From Anisakis pegreffii (Eukaryota; Nematoda; Chromadorea; Rhabditida; Anisakidae), in NCBI GenBank assembly GCA_035041965.1, contig JAPYMA010001204.1, positions 1 to 64,000 of the forward strand: a stretch of 64,000 bases of DNA, given 5' to 3'. Below are positions 37,234-49,826 of this stretch, piece after piece. The notes beneath the pieces were generated by a model. That model searched no databases. It saw nothing but the letters and a program-made list of their open reading frames with translations, and had not been told where the DNA came from. Numbering within the stretch: the first letter of the stretch is position 1; each line of letters starts with the position of its first letter. Position numbers and translations under genes: made by a program.

Positions 37234-40200
37234 TACGTGAGTATGTTCCTTTCTCGATGCTTTCGGAGAATTTCACATCATTCTCAAATCAATTCGTCAA
37301 CAATTATGTTACTAACGCTACACACTATCGATTAATTATCTTATAAGCTGGCTGAGTTGTTTCAGAAGCGGATATTCAATTCGACGAAACAGCTTAGCAT
37401 GAGGCGAGAACAGAGAAATGAAAAACGAAATGCTTGAAATCACTGCCGAGAAAGTTAAAAACACTATCTGAATGAAATATCAAAATAACAGGCGTCGAAT
37501 CCGAACTGATCCTATGAATTCAAGACAGTCGCCTACACAAAGCAATCACCACCTCATTGTCAAACCAAAAAATTCATTACTTAACATTTGAGAGAATGTG
37601 GATTGAAGAAAAATGACTACTGAGTGAAGTTGATTGCACTGACGCAAACGAAGTTATTTCAAGGAACCGTAGGATCGTAGAATTTACACTGCTCATAAAG
37701 CAGTAATGAACACATTATGAAACTATTTCATTGTCGCTGTCTTTGATGGAACGTTCGATTAAGCGTGCGAAAATGGATACTTATTAATCCCTAGTATCTC
37801 ATAGGGAACAAATAAAATGTTAGCGGCTTCCTTCTGGAAAGAGATTTCGTTAGTTCATACTAAAGGTTGAAACTGATCCTCTCTCCTCGAAAGAACGAGA
37901 AAACCTCATTGTCTTATGGTACAGGTATGGTGGATGCATCCATAAATTCAAACAGATTATCGTTAGCAAAGTAAATGCGACATACAAAAATGTTCAAGAT
38001 GACACAACAAAAATTAAACGAAAAACTAGTCGATCTGACTATGAGTGGAATTGCTCAAATTGGCTTCACTAAACAATCGTAATTATTTAAACATTAATAT
38101 GATCCAAGCGTACAACTGAGCCACAGATAGAGTAAACACATACTAATTCGATCCCTACAATTCGGCTGTGTAATCAGCAAAACGTTCAATATTTCATTTT
38201 ATATCAATCCTGGTGGATTAGTTAAAAAGTTTATGCATAGTATCAATTCTCGAATTGCAATCTCTCACTCAACAATCTATATGCATAATTGTAATCTTTA
38301 TAGTATAAATTTTTTTCGACGGTGCGAGTCACGTCCATATTTCCTGTCTTATGATTTTTTTCAAATCATCACAACATACCACAAGAATTTCAATTTAACG
38401 ATTATAGTGTGTCAACAACGTAATCAAGAGTTCAGCAGTTGAGCACTCACGACGGATAACTTCTCTCAACAGCAGTTTACAGTCGCAATTCTCGGTCTAC
38501 TAGACGTTCCAATTCAACTGCTTTCATTTTAGATTTGTGCAAAAAGTAATGAACGTTCTCTGATGACAAGAAAATCGTCAAGCAATTTGTTTATGCCATT
38601 GATCTTGAACATCTTGAATTTGTACACAAACAAATATCAAACGATTACGCTACATCAATCGCGGGTGGTAATCATAAGCCTATCTTAACCCTTTCTTCAG
38701 CTGTGCATTCGTCAAACACTTCATTAATCCTTGCAAATGCGTCAAAATGTTCACACTGTTATCAGTATCGGAAATTTTTCATACTTCAATCCTTTATGCT
38801 AACATTTCATTAACGGTTCACAAAAATGCGAATTATGTGAATATTAGCTCGTCGTATACGTGAACCCTTCATAAAGACGTGCGTGCCTTACAGAGGCTTT
38901 AACCATTGCTAAGATTGAAATAAACTATCCACAATCGGTGTGGATTCGTAGCAGCGAATTTCAACTTGCATATGAGAATAAACCAAAACTAAGAATATTC
39001 CTCCTATCCTCGCAAAGATTCGCGCGAACAAGGGAGACAGACATTCGCTTGGAGGCCAATTATTCGTTTAGGTTGAAATCGGACAGGAGTACGCTGAAAG
39101 AATGTGATTTTTTCAACTGAATGTTTGTGAGTGTGTCGGTTTGATGCGGAACAGATAACAAACAAGATGAACGATATCACAAAAAAGGGAGAAATCGAAA
39201 AATGCTGTGTCACTTCCGTCTTCAGATCGAGAACTAAAGATGAAAGTTCGTCATGCTCAACAGTACCTCAAATGTGTTTCCCAACCGCCCGTAAAACAAA
39301 CCATTAACACAGGTAATCGTAAAAATGAATTTCTATCAGCCGTCAACCAAAAAAACTCGGTCATAAAAGCACTTTCAAAACAACACACATACCAGGTGAT
39401 CAGAACATGATAACTTTCAAAAGCATCAAATCGCAAACGAATTTTCAAAAGAGCTTCAAAAAGCATTATCTTTTAAACTCTACAATTCATTTAATTGCTA
39501 TCTTACACATGGATTTCCATCAGTCTCATACTGCTTACAAATTGTGTGATGTGATTATAACTTAACTGCTATCTGCTCCCTATTTACTGTCCACAGATAC
39601 TCCAACAAATGAAACTGATAGTATTTGTGCTGATAACCGTTTGACTGATCGAGTGCTATTGGGATGGGAAGTGAGAAAACTACAAATGGAGTTGACTGCT
39701 GTTAGATATGGAAAATGTCGAGCATTTCATGGAAAATATTTGTCGAAAATATGCTCGAGCACAATAGAATGGGATGTTTGCTTTAAGGCATCAGCTGCGA
39801 CAAGATCAACACACTCAACAAGCATCAGTCAGCTGTTCGGTGAATCTACACATAATACGGCCAAATGAATCATTTCATTCCATTGCGAAATGATTCCGTT
39901 CGGATAGATTTTGGTGTATTCATATGTTTCCCTCATTTCACGTTCATAATCTGCAAATGTGATGAATGAAATGTTTTAAGAGTGAGCATTTGCATTCGGG
40001 AAATATCCATCACGAAGCAGCTTTCAGTATCCTCAAAGCCGACGACAGTTCTTTTGACGAGGTTCGAGAATATATCACAATTTTCCGGCATGAAAGACCG
40101 TGTAATGCACACAGAACGACTGAAAACCTTTTCGAACGATTGAAGAAACAGGTGCATTGCCTGCGCTCCTTGCATAGAACATTGCATCAACGTGGTCAAT

Positions 40201-43200
40201 CCTCGTGAAGCTTCACGCTGATCTCCTCAGGGTAATGATGAAAATCATCTTGATTTACAGTGAAATCGTGAAGACAGACCACCGCACGGAGAAAATGAAA
40301 TTTCTTCCTGATTATATTCCAAAATCGCACGGCTTGAGAATGTAAAACGCTCAATTGAAATGTATTTCTTCGATCGATTTTTCGAGCTGTTCGAGGCAAA
40401 CAGAAATTGAAAATTGCCGCAGTTATTGTATAATGACGCCATTCTGTCTGCTAGATCGGTGTATGATGTATCTCATCAACTACACGTTTTTTCGTTTTTA
40501 AAATTTTTGACAGTTGGATCAGGCATCGTTTTTTGCAATTCATTCTGACAAACACTGAACGAACGCATTCAGAAGCCTGAGTTTGTGAGTTCAATGAAAG
40601 TGATCATATAGCCGATTCACTGACAACAAAAAAACAGTTCACGAATAGCCAATAATTTGATGACATGAGCACATCCAATATGGTCACTAAATGACAGACT
40701 TCATTCTGGTGACAATATTAGAAGTTTGAATATGAAAATTTACTTTTAATTTGTTTAGACTGATCTGATGATTTCGAGAAGGACAGCTGGGACAGAATTA
40801 TGCGAGACCGCAGATAAACCCTTCATTCCGTTAATAATAAGAGAGTCTAGTTGATCTAGTTGAGCTGCTTGCTGCTCGCTGAGAGATTAGAGGATGCACT
40901 AGAGTTTGTAGAATAAGATCAGTGAGGACTAAGAATTTCAAAAAAAAAGCGCTGCTCGATGAAATAAAATTTCTGACAATAGCAAATCACAAGTTCATCG
41001 TTGCGTTAGCATCACCACCAACACATCATCATATGCTGCTGATTGCACACTTCAAATCGTCACAGCTCTGAAAGTAGCTTGCATCATGCGCAATCGGTGT
41101 GTGTGTGCCATACACATTATGCATGCTATAAGCATAATGAAGCTTTTCAAAACCAATCGATAAGAAAGAAATTTCTTTCAGTCATTTAACGTCCTCGCCG
41201 ATAAGCCATTATCACACAAACGCTGCAATTTTCCTTTCCATTCTCACTACTATTGAATAACTGAAAAAGAGGCTCAGTCTTGTTGAAATTAAATGCACAA
41301 GTTGAAATTCACTCAGCCTGTCAAGCAATTATAGCGCTTCGTGAATGCGATCACGTTTTATCGCAGATATCGTTGTGGTGCACGATAAAGCACAAAAAAT
41401 GTTCATTCAATTGATACGATGTAACTGCTTTACCTGAGTAAGGTGGGCGATCTACGAATGAGCTAGTTGTTCAAGACGAGATGTTTTGGAGGGGAGATAA
41501 TGACGATCACGGAGAAATTCAAAGAGAATGCAAGAGATTATGAGATTAGGTTAAGACTCAGAAATCACAAATGACTGAGAAAGAGTGAAAATCATTGAAA
41601 CGAAACGACGTGCTTTTCACTTAATGGCGCTGAACAATTCAAAGATTCAAAGTTCGCGAATAAGATTCAAAATAACGAACTTCAATGAAAAAATTCAGAT
41701 TAAAATGAACTCAACTCCTCTTCAGTGAACAGATTCACCAAGAATTTAATATTGACGCAACCGTTGAAGTGTACAATTACACAATGTGAACGTTTTGAAT
41801 CGTTCGCAAAGTACACTCAACATGTAAGAGTGGGGATATCGAGCGATGTGTGTGTGTGATAAGTCTCAAATGAAAGTAAAACTCATCCAGTCTAATTGCT
41901 TGAATTGGAACAATTGTACAACTCAAATCAAATTCAATAAAGAGGCAGTTATTCAGCTAGATGCTGACGAAATTCAGCGATCATCTCTCAAAATTTCGTC
42001 TATCTTCACATCAACAATAAACTTGACAAGTGATCAACGAATGATCGATCACAATCGATAATTGATCAATGACCAGAATTTGCATAAGAAAATATTAATG
42101 CGAGTGTAAGAATGAGATGTGGTGATGACGAGGATAATGTGATGTCATAAAATGTCTGCATACAAATAATGTTTTCGGAGGATTTCATTACTATAGAGCA
42201 AACATAACTCGTAAACAACAACCTCGTTATTACAACACGTTTCGTTGAGTTTATACTGAGAATAAGATGGAGTTCCAGAGTGAAAACTATTACAACACTC
42301 AAGCATTGAATATCACTGCAGATAGGATTCAGGAGAATTGAGCGAACTTCATGAAAGCAACCATAATGCTGTGCACGAAACGAAACTCGCAGAAAAGGAA
42401 TCCCTTCAACGAATCAACACCAACACACACATCCACTTCTCAAAGTCTTCCAATGCCCTGCACAATGCAAAAGCTTCCACAGCATTTGTACGAGCAAAAA
42501 ATGCAAATCGTTGACAGTATGTGTACATATTAGCAAAGCAATGCATGAGACATGCTTTTACGAGGCAGATTCTCCAAAATAAAACAAGACGTTGAAGTGT
42601 AAGAAACAAATCAGAGTGAATGCAACAATCAGCCACACTTAAGACTTTCAAAGGACTTTCAGTTGTCAGACTTACTGAAAATGTTCGTCGATCTACAAAA
42701 CGAGACAAATTTCCAAAACATTACTCAGTTCAGTTGTTCGGGTTCGGGCAAACGAGGTTATTTATATAAGGCAAAGAATCGTAACTATTGTAAATAAACG
42801 TGCGTGCTTGGTGAGACTGTCAAACAAACACCAACCAACGTGGATGGATCAGTTGAAGATTATAATGAAAGTGATTCAGTTCAAAAATTTTATGACTCAT
42901 TCTCAACTCAGCAATCGATTGAAAAAAACAAACAAAGTTTTTACTTACTTTGGTTTTGCTGCTGAGCGCACTGAGATTCAACAACAACAACGATATACGG
43001 TGAATGATTCGTGGCAGTTTCTACGAGCATATTCGGATAGGATTTGAAAGAATTTAGAAGAAATCGTCAGTGAGAATGTCAGTCGAAGTAACACGACTGA
43101 TAATAACAACAATTGACAGCGATCAGAAATGGGTGCGATAAGGTTATGGATAATAGCAGTGGACATTAGTTGAAGTGAAACCACTGAACACAAACAATTT

Positions 43201-45501
43201 CTTCACACTGAACTAATCAACCAACTCGAATAATGAACAGAGATTTTTGTGTTTGTGATCAAAACTGAAACAGATGTAGAGCAGCAGTTGAAAAATGTGC
43301 GAAAGTTAGAGGAGGAGGAGCCGACGTGCTTGCAGGATTATTCATTAGGTTTTCAGCGATCATGTGCTCGATTCACACCCAAAAACCGGGTCTTTCTCAC
43401 TCGAACTCCGCATGCTTTCCTCATGTTTCATCCCCCATTCGCACTTACAATTGAACATTTCCAACTTCAACTGCTATACACATGATAGACTCACCAATAT
43501 TCTCTCACTCATTAATTCTAAACTATTACATCAATCAACTCCATCCGAATGATGCTTCGGAGCTAGTAAGCCATCAGAACCAGAATTATAAGTACTGATG
43601 CGCTGATATCTTGCACCACTAATGACTGAGTGAAACTACCCGAAGCTTTCGAAAGCAAAAGAATAAATTTCTGCACGATTCATGACAAACATCGGTGAGA
43701 ATCTAGCAGAACTTGACCGATAGACGTTCAGTTTCTGATGTGGTCATGTGCTGGAGCAGCACTTAAAGCTGAATTCAGCACTAATCAACAGTAGCTTAGA
43801 TCGATCACAATTCAGAGTATCAAAAACAATCACTGATCGAATGAGAATATGATCTGCAAATTATAAACAACATTTATTGATTCATTACACCGTTTCAAAG
43901 CATCTACAAATGCAAATTTTCCAATCATCAAATTCCGATTTATTTCGGATAGTTCATTTACGTCAATTTATTCATTTTGTTTATTTCTTCAATTTATTCG
44001 TTCTCATTCCAACTTTTATAACTTTGAAAATTCTCAACAGAACCAAAAGTAAACAAGGCTTCAAGGAAACTCTTGAGTGGCCTATCGCTGACTTGTGTTG
44101 ACATCGAGTTTCGAATGAATCGCGATGAATAATCAAAGTTTAACAAGCAAACGAGAAGACGTTTATTCAGGCAGAAAACTATTCTCAAAATGAATCCACT
44201 TAAAAGTCAACAAGTAGATCCTCTTTAAAATGCCTCATCAGTTCTGTTTTGTGTGCTTGCTCATTATGGAAGGAATTTCCTATCGATTGATTGATTTATT
44301 CATTTCATGCTTTCTCGAAGATTTGAGATTCTTGCATTGGTAAGAACTGGGACCGTTATTTTGATTCGAATGGACTTTTTGACTTCTCATCGTCAGTTTG
44401 GCCTATGGGTGATGCGAGCGACGTGTTGGTAACAGATGGAATCGTATTATGCAGTAAGTTCTGCATAAACGACTTGCTGAATGCCCATGCTTTAGTGCTA
44501 CAACTGATTGTGCAATATTACTCTCATCAAGGTGCTGAAAATTGATAAATTTTGTTGAATAATTGCTGTGCTAAAATTAGATGTATTGATTGATTGCAGC
44601 AATACTCATTTGCAAAAAACGAAATCACCTTCAAGTGATAAACATAAGATGGTACCAAATTCAATACGAAATAATCAGACTTATCGAAGTACGATATTTG
44701 ATGTGTTCAACTGTTTTTTGCGGAGATGTTAATGCTAATCAATGATTAATTACTTATAGGTTCCGTGGCGATGGAGAAGATGGTACCGATTAGACGTTTT
44801 GCGATGCGGTAGAGCAAAATCGTCTAGATTTTTTAGTTATTTCGATGATGGATGAGTTCCGCGTTCTAGTTTTACACGATTGGTTCGAGTTCCGAAGAAA
44901 TTTTAATCGGTGTTACAGGGAGCTGTGTAAATCACAGCAGGGTTGCTGAATCAGATTCCATCAGTCTTAAAAGTGAGAGCTGATTTCAGAATGAGACAAT
45001 CCACATGTGATTGATCATGATTTCTTTTGAGGATGTCGTGAAAAATAGCATGGTAAACGAAATCATAGAGCATGCAAAAATTAAAATGTTTTCCACTTTG
45101 CTTTGACTTTCGCTATTCATTCATATGTGCAGTGTCGGCATACTGGCATTCGTCAATTAAATGGTAATGAAGTTAAGAGATCGGCTCTGTGAATTTACTG
45201 CGATGAAAACAGATCGAAGGATGGAAATTTTCTGCAAAAACTGAATCTCATGGAAGTTCGATTTGAACTGTACACCGAAATTCTGGAACAATGATCAAAA
45301 CGACAGAATTAGGATGTTCAACTGGATGTAGTTGAAGCACCTGTAATAGATTTATAAATTTGGTGTGACTGTTCAGTCCTAGGCCAGACTGTGGCTTGAA
45401 AGGCTCATATTTCAAATGTTTGATTCTTGACGTATCAATAACGCTAATCGTGAGAAATGGTAACGAATTTAAAAGATATGACTACATCGATGCGTCGAGT
45501 T

Positions 45502-45537
45502 ATAGATCGATGTCAATATATGATGACATCGATCTAT
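45502..45537. repeat. 14-bp inverted repeat, 8-nt loop
   Basis: ATAGATCGATGTCA (45502-45515) is mirrored exactly by 45524-45537. It lies to the left of the Ser/Asn-rich exon, in what may be its first intron. The surroundings contain further partial GATCTATA-like repeats. Confidence 0.75.
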
Positions 45538-45889
45538 GACTTCAAGATACGACTTCAATCTGTGATATGACTACACTGATCTCTAGAATGAGCTATAGAC
45601 GATGTGTCCTTCTATCAATCAACCGCATCTGAACCTCATCCGCTCTGAGTTTAAAGGGAGCTTGAGCTCGAGCCTGAGCCCGGTGCACCTCATAGTCTAC
45701 TGTCGATATAATACATCGAGTGACGAAGAGATGCCTGGATCAAAAGTCGCACCAAACGTTCAAAGTTGACGATATGCTTCGTAGCCAACACACGGTTACA
45801 GTGGATTGTCATCTTATACGCAATGCTTGAAGAGGGGGATTGTGATTGAAGCAGAACTGAATGCAGTTAAATTGGAATGTTATGCAAAC

Positions 45890-46208
45890 CTTGTTGAGTG
45901 ATCGTTGATGATGTACTGATACGTCTACGCAATGACTGTGACGGATTTTGTTGAGGAATAGCTTGAGATTGATGGTGGTGTTTATCTGAGGAATGATTCG
46001 TTATGCTGTTGTTGTTCTTAACGGTAGTGTTAGTTCTGTTAGCGGTAGGGTTGCTTGTGTTCGACGTGTTGAAAAGATTCGTTGCGCTTGCAGAGGATGC
46101 TGACGGTGCACCGCTGCTGTTCGCTGATGACGATATCGACGAGCTTACAACACTCGGGTCATACAGACCCAAAAAATCTTGTAAACCAGTGAAAAATTTC
46201 ATAGACAT
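45890..46208 (-). CDS. Probable first coding exon of a Ser/Asn-rich protein, partial
   Basis: The exon begins MSMKFFTGLQDFLGLYDPSV and runs for 106 codons to a donor after ACT CAA CAA G. The middle is low-complexity Ser, Asn, Thr, Ala, and it is followed by His/Gln-rich stretches. Near the end is the basic phosphorylatable motif SLRRRISTSS, a good match to the PKA/CaMK site RRxS. A short hydrophobic start followed by a linker and LRRR-[IL]-S loosely recalls the N-terminus of synapsins. That is only a guess, and I found no ATP-grasp exons to the left. Downstream exons must lie at lower coordinates (gene on the minus strand) but none was identified. Confidence 0.4.
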
Positions 46209-47721
46209 GTGGTGGTGGTGGGGTGAAGAAAAGATCGACACGGGACACTGACCACGGAAAATGAGCAGCTTCACTTATCACGGCGGAATGGAGTACAGTA
46301 ACTGCCGATTGTGAATTGCGAACACTTTTCTCATGCACTTTCTTCGTTCCTGCTGCTGCTTCACGTATTGATTTGAATGAATAGCTGATAGCAGTGATTG
46401 CTGCTTGCTTGTGAACGAATCAATTCTCGATCAATTACAATCGAAAATTTCCATACAATCGCGTCAACAACAACAACTTCTTTCACAGTACAGCATCTAT
46501 GTACAACACAATTAGTTTATTCACTCAAAAAATTTGTACTTCAGTTCGAAATTCCAATTCTGCAAGGATCAATTATCGACGATTAGAACTCTGAATTTCG
46601 ATATATGACAATATGTCGTAACTAATAATAACAATATAGATGTAAGATTACTTCTTCGTGTGTAATCTCAACAGATCAAACGAATCAACTCTTTTACTAA
46701 AGAGATTCAGAGTCGATAGCAACGAATACAGTGATAACGATAATAAAGACGGCGGTGATAAGTGATCAATGTTACGGTTAACAACATCCACTATCAGCCG
46801 TAAACGTTTACCCTCAAGCAGTAAACGTTCATCAAAATATATGTATATGGCAGTGACGACGCACGTTGGTCCGTGAGTAGTAACAATAATAGAGCCAGCT
46901 ACTTCAGAATCAGCATCGAGTGACAGCCAGCTGAGTTAAATCGCTGTCTCACGCTTTTTTTCATTTGAAAACTTTGTTCACTTCCCCGTTTAGCACTTCG
47001 TCGTATATTCGCCGCACACATTCATTGCTCTTCTTGCTCTCTGCTCATTGCATTCAATAATGATTATTCACGCGACGCGCGTTTCTCTGTCAACAACCAG
47101 TATCAATCATTCGTGAACACTCCGCCAAATATCAACTCTCCAATTATTTTCACTCTCGAATTTTATCCGCATTTATCTGCTCTCGTTTTTGTCAGCAAAG
47201 CCATCGTTATCAGCGTTATCATATACGGCTCCATGAAAAAAATGATCAAAATCGAAGTATTTTGCATCTGAATTTCGAGTTAGTAGGAATAAACCATAAA
47301 ATGGTATATGAAGAGCGTAAAGCAGAAAATGCAAAAGCATAGAGTGCAGCTTCGACTGAGATCTACTGGGAAAGATGTTGATGATGATGGTAAGTAACGG
47401 CTTCAGGTGTGAATCATCGGAAATGAGAGTGAATGACCGGAAATAAGAGCAACAAACTGTACTGTTATTGATCTGGGTTAACACAGTAAATTCGATAGCA
47501 GTGTTCAACTTATGTGTATGTCGTGTTCGAAGTGAACAATAATAATTCTGATCAGAGTTACGAGTCCACGAGTACCAAATGAGTGTCTTAAATTTCAAAC
47601 GAATACAGTAATGCGCCACAAGGCAGTAATTGGACAGATATTCTGGATGAACGCAAGCAGCATTATCCACTATTCATACTGACTGATGAGCGGTAAAATG
47701 CTCTTGTAAGAAACGCAAATA

Positions 47722-47814
47722 TTAGGTATGCAGAAAGTTCTCGGGCAGTTAGAGAAATCTTCCATTACAAGAGTTGACAAACGTAGCTACCCGGCAACTT
47801 TCTGTCACACCTAA
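47722..47814. mobile_element. Mariner-type MITE, 93 bp, TA target duplication
   Basis: The ends are TTAGGTATGCAGAAAGTT on the left and, on the opposite strand at the right, TTAGGTGTGACAGAAAGTT. This imperfect terminal inverted repeat of about 30 bp continues into CTCGGGCAG and GCCGGGTAG. A TA dinucleotide flanks each side (47720-47721 and 47815-47816), the Tc1/mariner target signature. TTAGGT ends with AGAAAGTT close behind are typical of mariner families. The interior is only about 30 bp, so it is a fold-back MITE. Confidence 0.75.
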
Positions 47815-49126
47815 TACAATGAGCAAGTTGTCAACACGCCTGCTCTAATGTAATATCAAAAATGAATTTCTGAAAAGCAACAACGGCACGTAAATGCAGA
47901 TAACGTTTTCTTGGAGCCTATCGTTTAACACCCTTCACAGATATTCCATTCTTGACCGATTTCACGTTACAAATACCGAAAGACAGTCCAAGACTGTTGT
48001 GATTTTCTGCTGGAAATTCGTTTTCGACTTTGTTGCACTTTGTTATCTCCTCTTAACGTTTTCCAGGATTGAAATTCAGTTCTTGAATTCATTGAAATTC
48101 CCTCTTGCAATTGCTCCACTACAATTGAAACTGTTCACTATTTTCAAGTGCAGAATCACCACAAGATCTGTGAAATTGGTCAGATCATTGTTGATATATG
48201 AAGGGACTCCTGATTATGTTGAACGAGAGGATTTCTTGAAGTGAATGATGGAAGGTTGATTCGAAGATGCTCAGCTCTTCGCTGTAATTCAGTCATTCTA
48301 AACGCTTGCACGAATGAAGAGCTAGATAAAAAGGAGAGGTTTACTCTCCACCTTTCGATTTTACAGTGATAATAGGAGCAATTTTTAACTAGATCAAATT
48401 CGTATCAACAAAATAATAGACGTTGATTGAGAAATCCAATGCCTTGTTGCTCTATAAACATGGTAACGAGTCTTCAATGTATCGCTTTCTACAGCAATTC
48501 AAGCGTTGCCCGAACTGTATGAAATGAAACTACATTGCACCATCGAGCAGTAAGTATGTTTTGTGAAATTTCGTTGAAGAGCACTTCGAGAAAGAGCGTT
48601 TTTAGTTTTGGAATATACCGCACAGGTAATTTGAAGAGATCAAATGCTCGGAGGTGATGCCTAAAACCTTGAAAGTGAATGCTGCAGAAATAGCTCGAAA
48701 TTATTCACCAGGAACAATCCAAAACATACTCATGACAAGTTGTGAAAATTTCTATCACTTGAATAATTCCCATTGTATAATACTTCGAACACTTTTCTTG
48801 CATCCATCTTTTGCGATCCCAATTTTCAAATGAAATACATCCGCTTTTGCGTTTTTGTTCATTCGCAATAAACTAAATCTGAATTCACCGAGTGAAAGTA
48901 CCACAAACCTGAATTTTCCATTTAACATCATCCAAAGGTCTGCATTACTGTTCCTCTCAAGACAATATATCTTATGCAATTGTGTGTGTATGAACGTCTT
49001 TTTAAAGAGGTTCTTTCTTAAAAGCTTTCCTCCTTTATAAGGCGTATGACGGTAATAGGTAGATCAAATAGTAATGTAGTTTTTATTGACAAAGTATTAC
49101 CTGCGCAATTAGAGATGTTTTTTACG

Positions 49127-49165
49127 ATGTTCGACGTTTCGGCGTTATGCCATCTTCAGGAACAT
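49127..49165 (-). ncRNA. Hammerhead ribozyme motif, intact (left end of inverted repeat)
   Basis: On the minus strand the order is ATGTTC, CTGAAGA, U, GGC, loop AUAAC, GCC, GAA, ACGU, C, then GAACAT. ATGTTC and GAACAT pair perfectly as a 6-bp stem I; GGC/GCC is a minimal stem II. CTGAAGA and GAA are the conserved core, and C after ACGU is the cleavage-site nucleotide. ACGU is self-complementary, so stem III can form only between two copies. That is the arrangement known for hammerheads in Penelope-like elements and related retrozymes. A single extra U follows the CTGAAGA core. Activity is inferred. Confidence 0.7.
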
Positions 49166-49819
49166 GTTGTTGAATCACTGACGGTCGTTGTAAGCATTTA
49201 TTGGACAAATCCAGGGTCAGGGATTATGGGGCGGTAGGTAGGGGATTATCAATGAGATGATTGGAGAGATAAATAACATTTTGATTATTATAACTGTAAA
49301 ATGGGATGAATTTGGGGAGATAAACATTAAGATGATGATCAATGTAAAACTAAATATGAGATGATAATATAATGACGGAATTGATGATAAGGAAGTACAA
49401 TGATGGAGATAAAGTATAAGCATAAGGATGAGGTACAATAAAATGCGATGGTGGAGATAAATGAAAAATCATAAAAATAATAATTTTTTCATTTATCTCC
49501 ACCATCGTATTTTATTGTACCTCTTCATTATGTTCGTACTTTATCTCCATCATTGTACTTCCCCATCATCAATTCCGTCATTATAATATCATCCTTCATT
49601 TATTTTCACATTCATCATCATCTTAATGTTTATCTCCCCAAATTCATCCGATTTTACAGTTATTATAATCAAAATATTGTTTATCTCTGCAATCATCTCA
49701 CTGGTAATCCCCTACCCACCACCCCATAATCCCTGGCCTTGGATCTGTCCAACGAATGCTTACGACGATCGTCAGTGATTCAACAACATGTTCCTGAAGA
49801 TGGCATAACGCCGAAACGT
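49134..49819. mobile_element. 686-bp inverted repeat bounded by hammerhead motifs (Penelope-like/retrozyme-derived)
   Basis: Left arm 49134-about 49468 and right arm about 49484-49819 are reverse complements over about 335 bp at roughly 90% identity by eye, with a small AT-rich loop between. Both arms contain repeated phrases such as TTTATCTCC and ATCATC, and have no coding frame. Homology stops on both outer sides exactly at the GAAACGT of a hammerhead core, that is, at the presumed self-cleavage site. The two ribozymes therefore point outward. The simplest reading is two head-to-head copies of a non-autonomous retroelement fragment, or one copy duplicated as a palindrome. Transcribed, it would form a long hairpin. 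Confidence 0.75.
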
Positions 49820-49826
49820 TCAACAG
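49788..49826 (+). ncRNA. Hammerhead ribozyme motif, degenerate (right end of inverted repeat)
   Basis: ATGTTC, CTGAAGA, U, GGC-AUAAC-GCC, GAA and ACGU are all present as in the left copy. However, the cleavage-site base is U rather than C, and the downstream bases CAACAG pair with ATGTTC only over four positions after a C-C mismatch. The core is conserved but the cleavage context is altered, so it is probably inactive, or the sequence after the cleavage point is host flank. Confidence 0.6.

Larger units (their letters stand above)
37015..45889. other. Intergenic or long-intron DNA, no gene recognised
   Basis: About 8.9 kb without an exon series that I can support. It may be partly intron of the gene whose first exon lies at 45890-46208 on the minus strand. 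Two small hairpins are noted separately. Open frames (for example 39933-40199 on the minus strand) show no family motif. No tRNA or satellite was seen. Confidence 0.5.

Noticed and set aside
39933..40442. Two adjacent minus-strand frames that look continuous by eye
   Set aside because: They are in different frames with an intervening stop, no splice sites join them and no family was recognised.
47173..47670. 165-codon open frame on the minus strand
   Set aside because: It begins at GTG, not ATG, has no domain, an unusual Cys/Tyr/His mix, no splice partners, and lies in repeat-rich desert.
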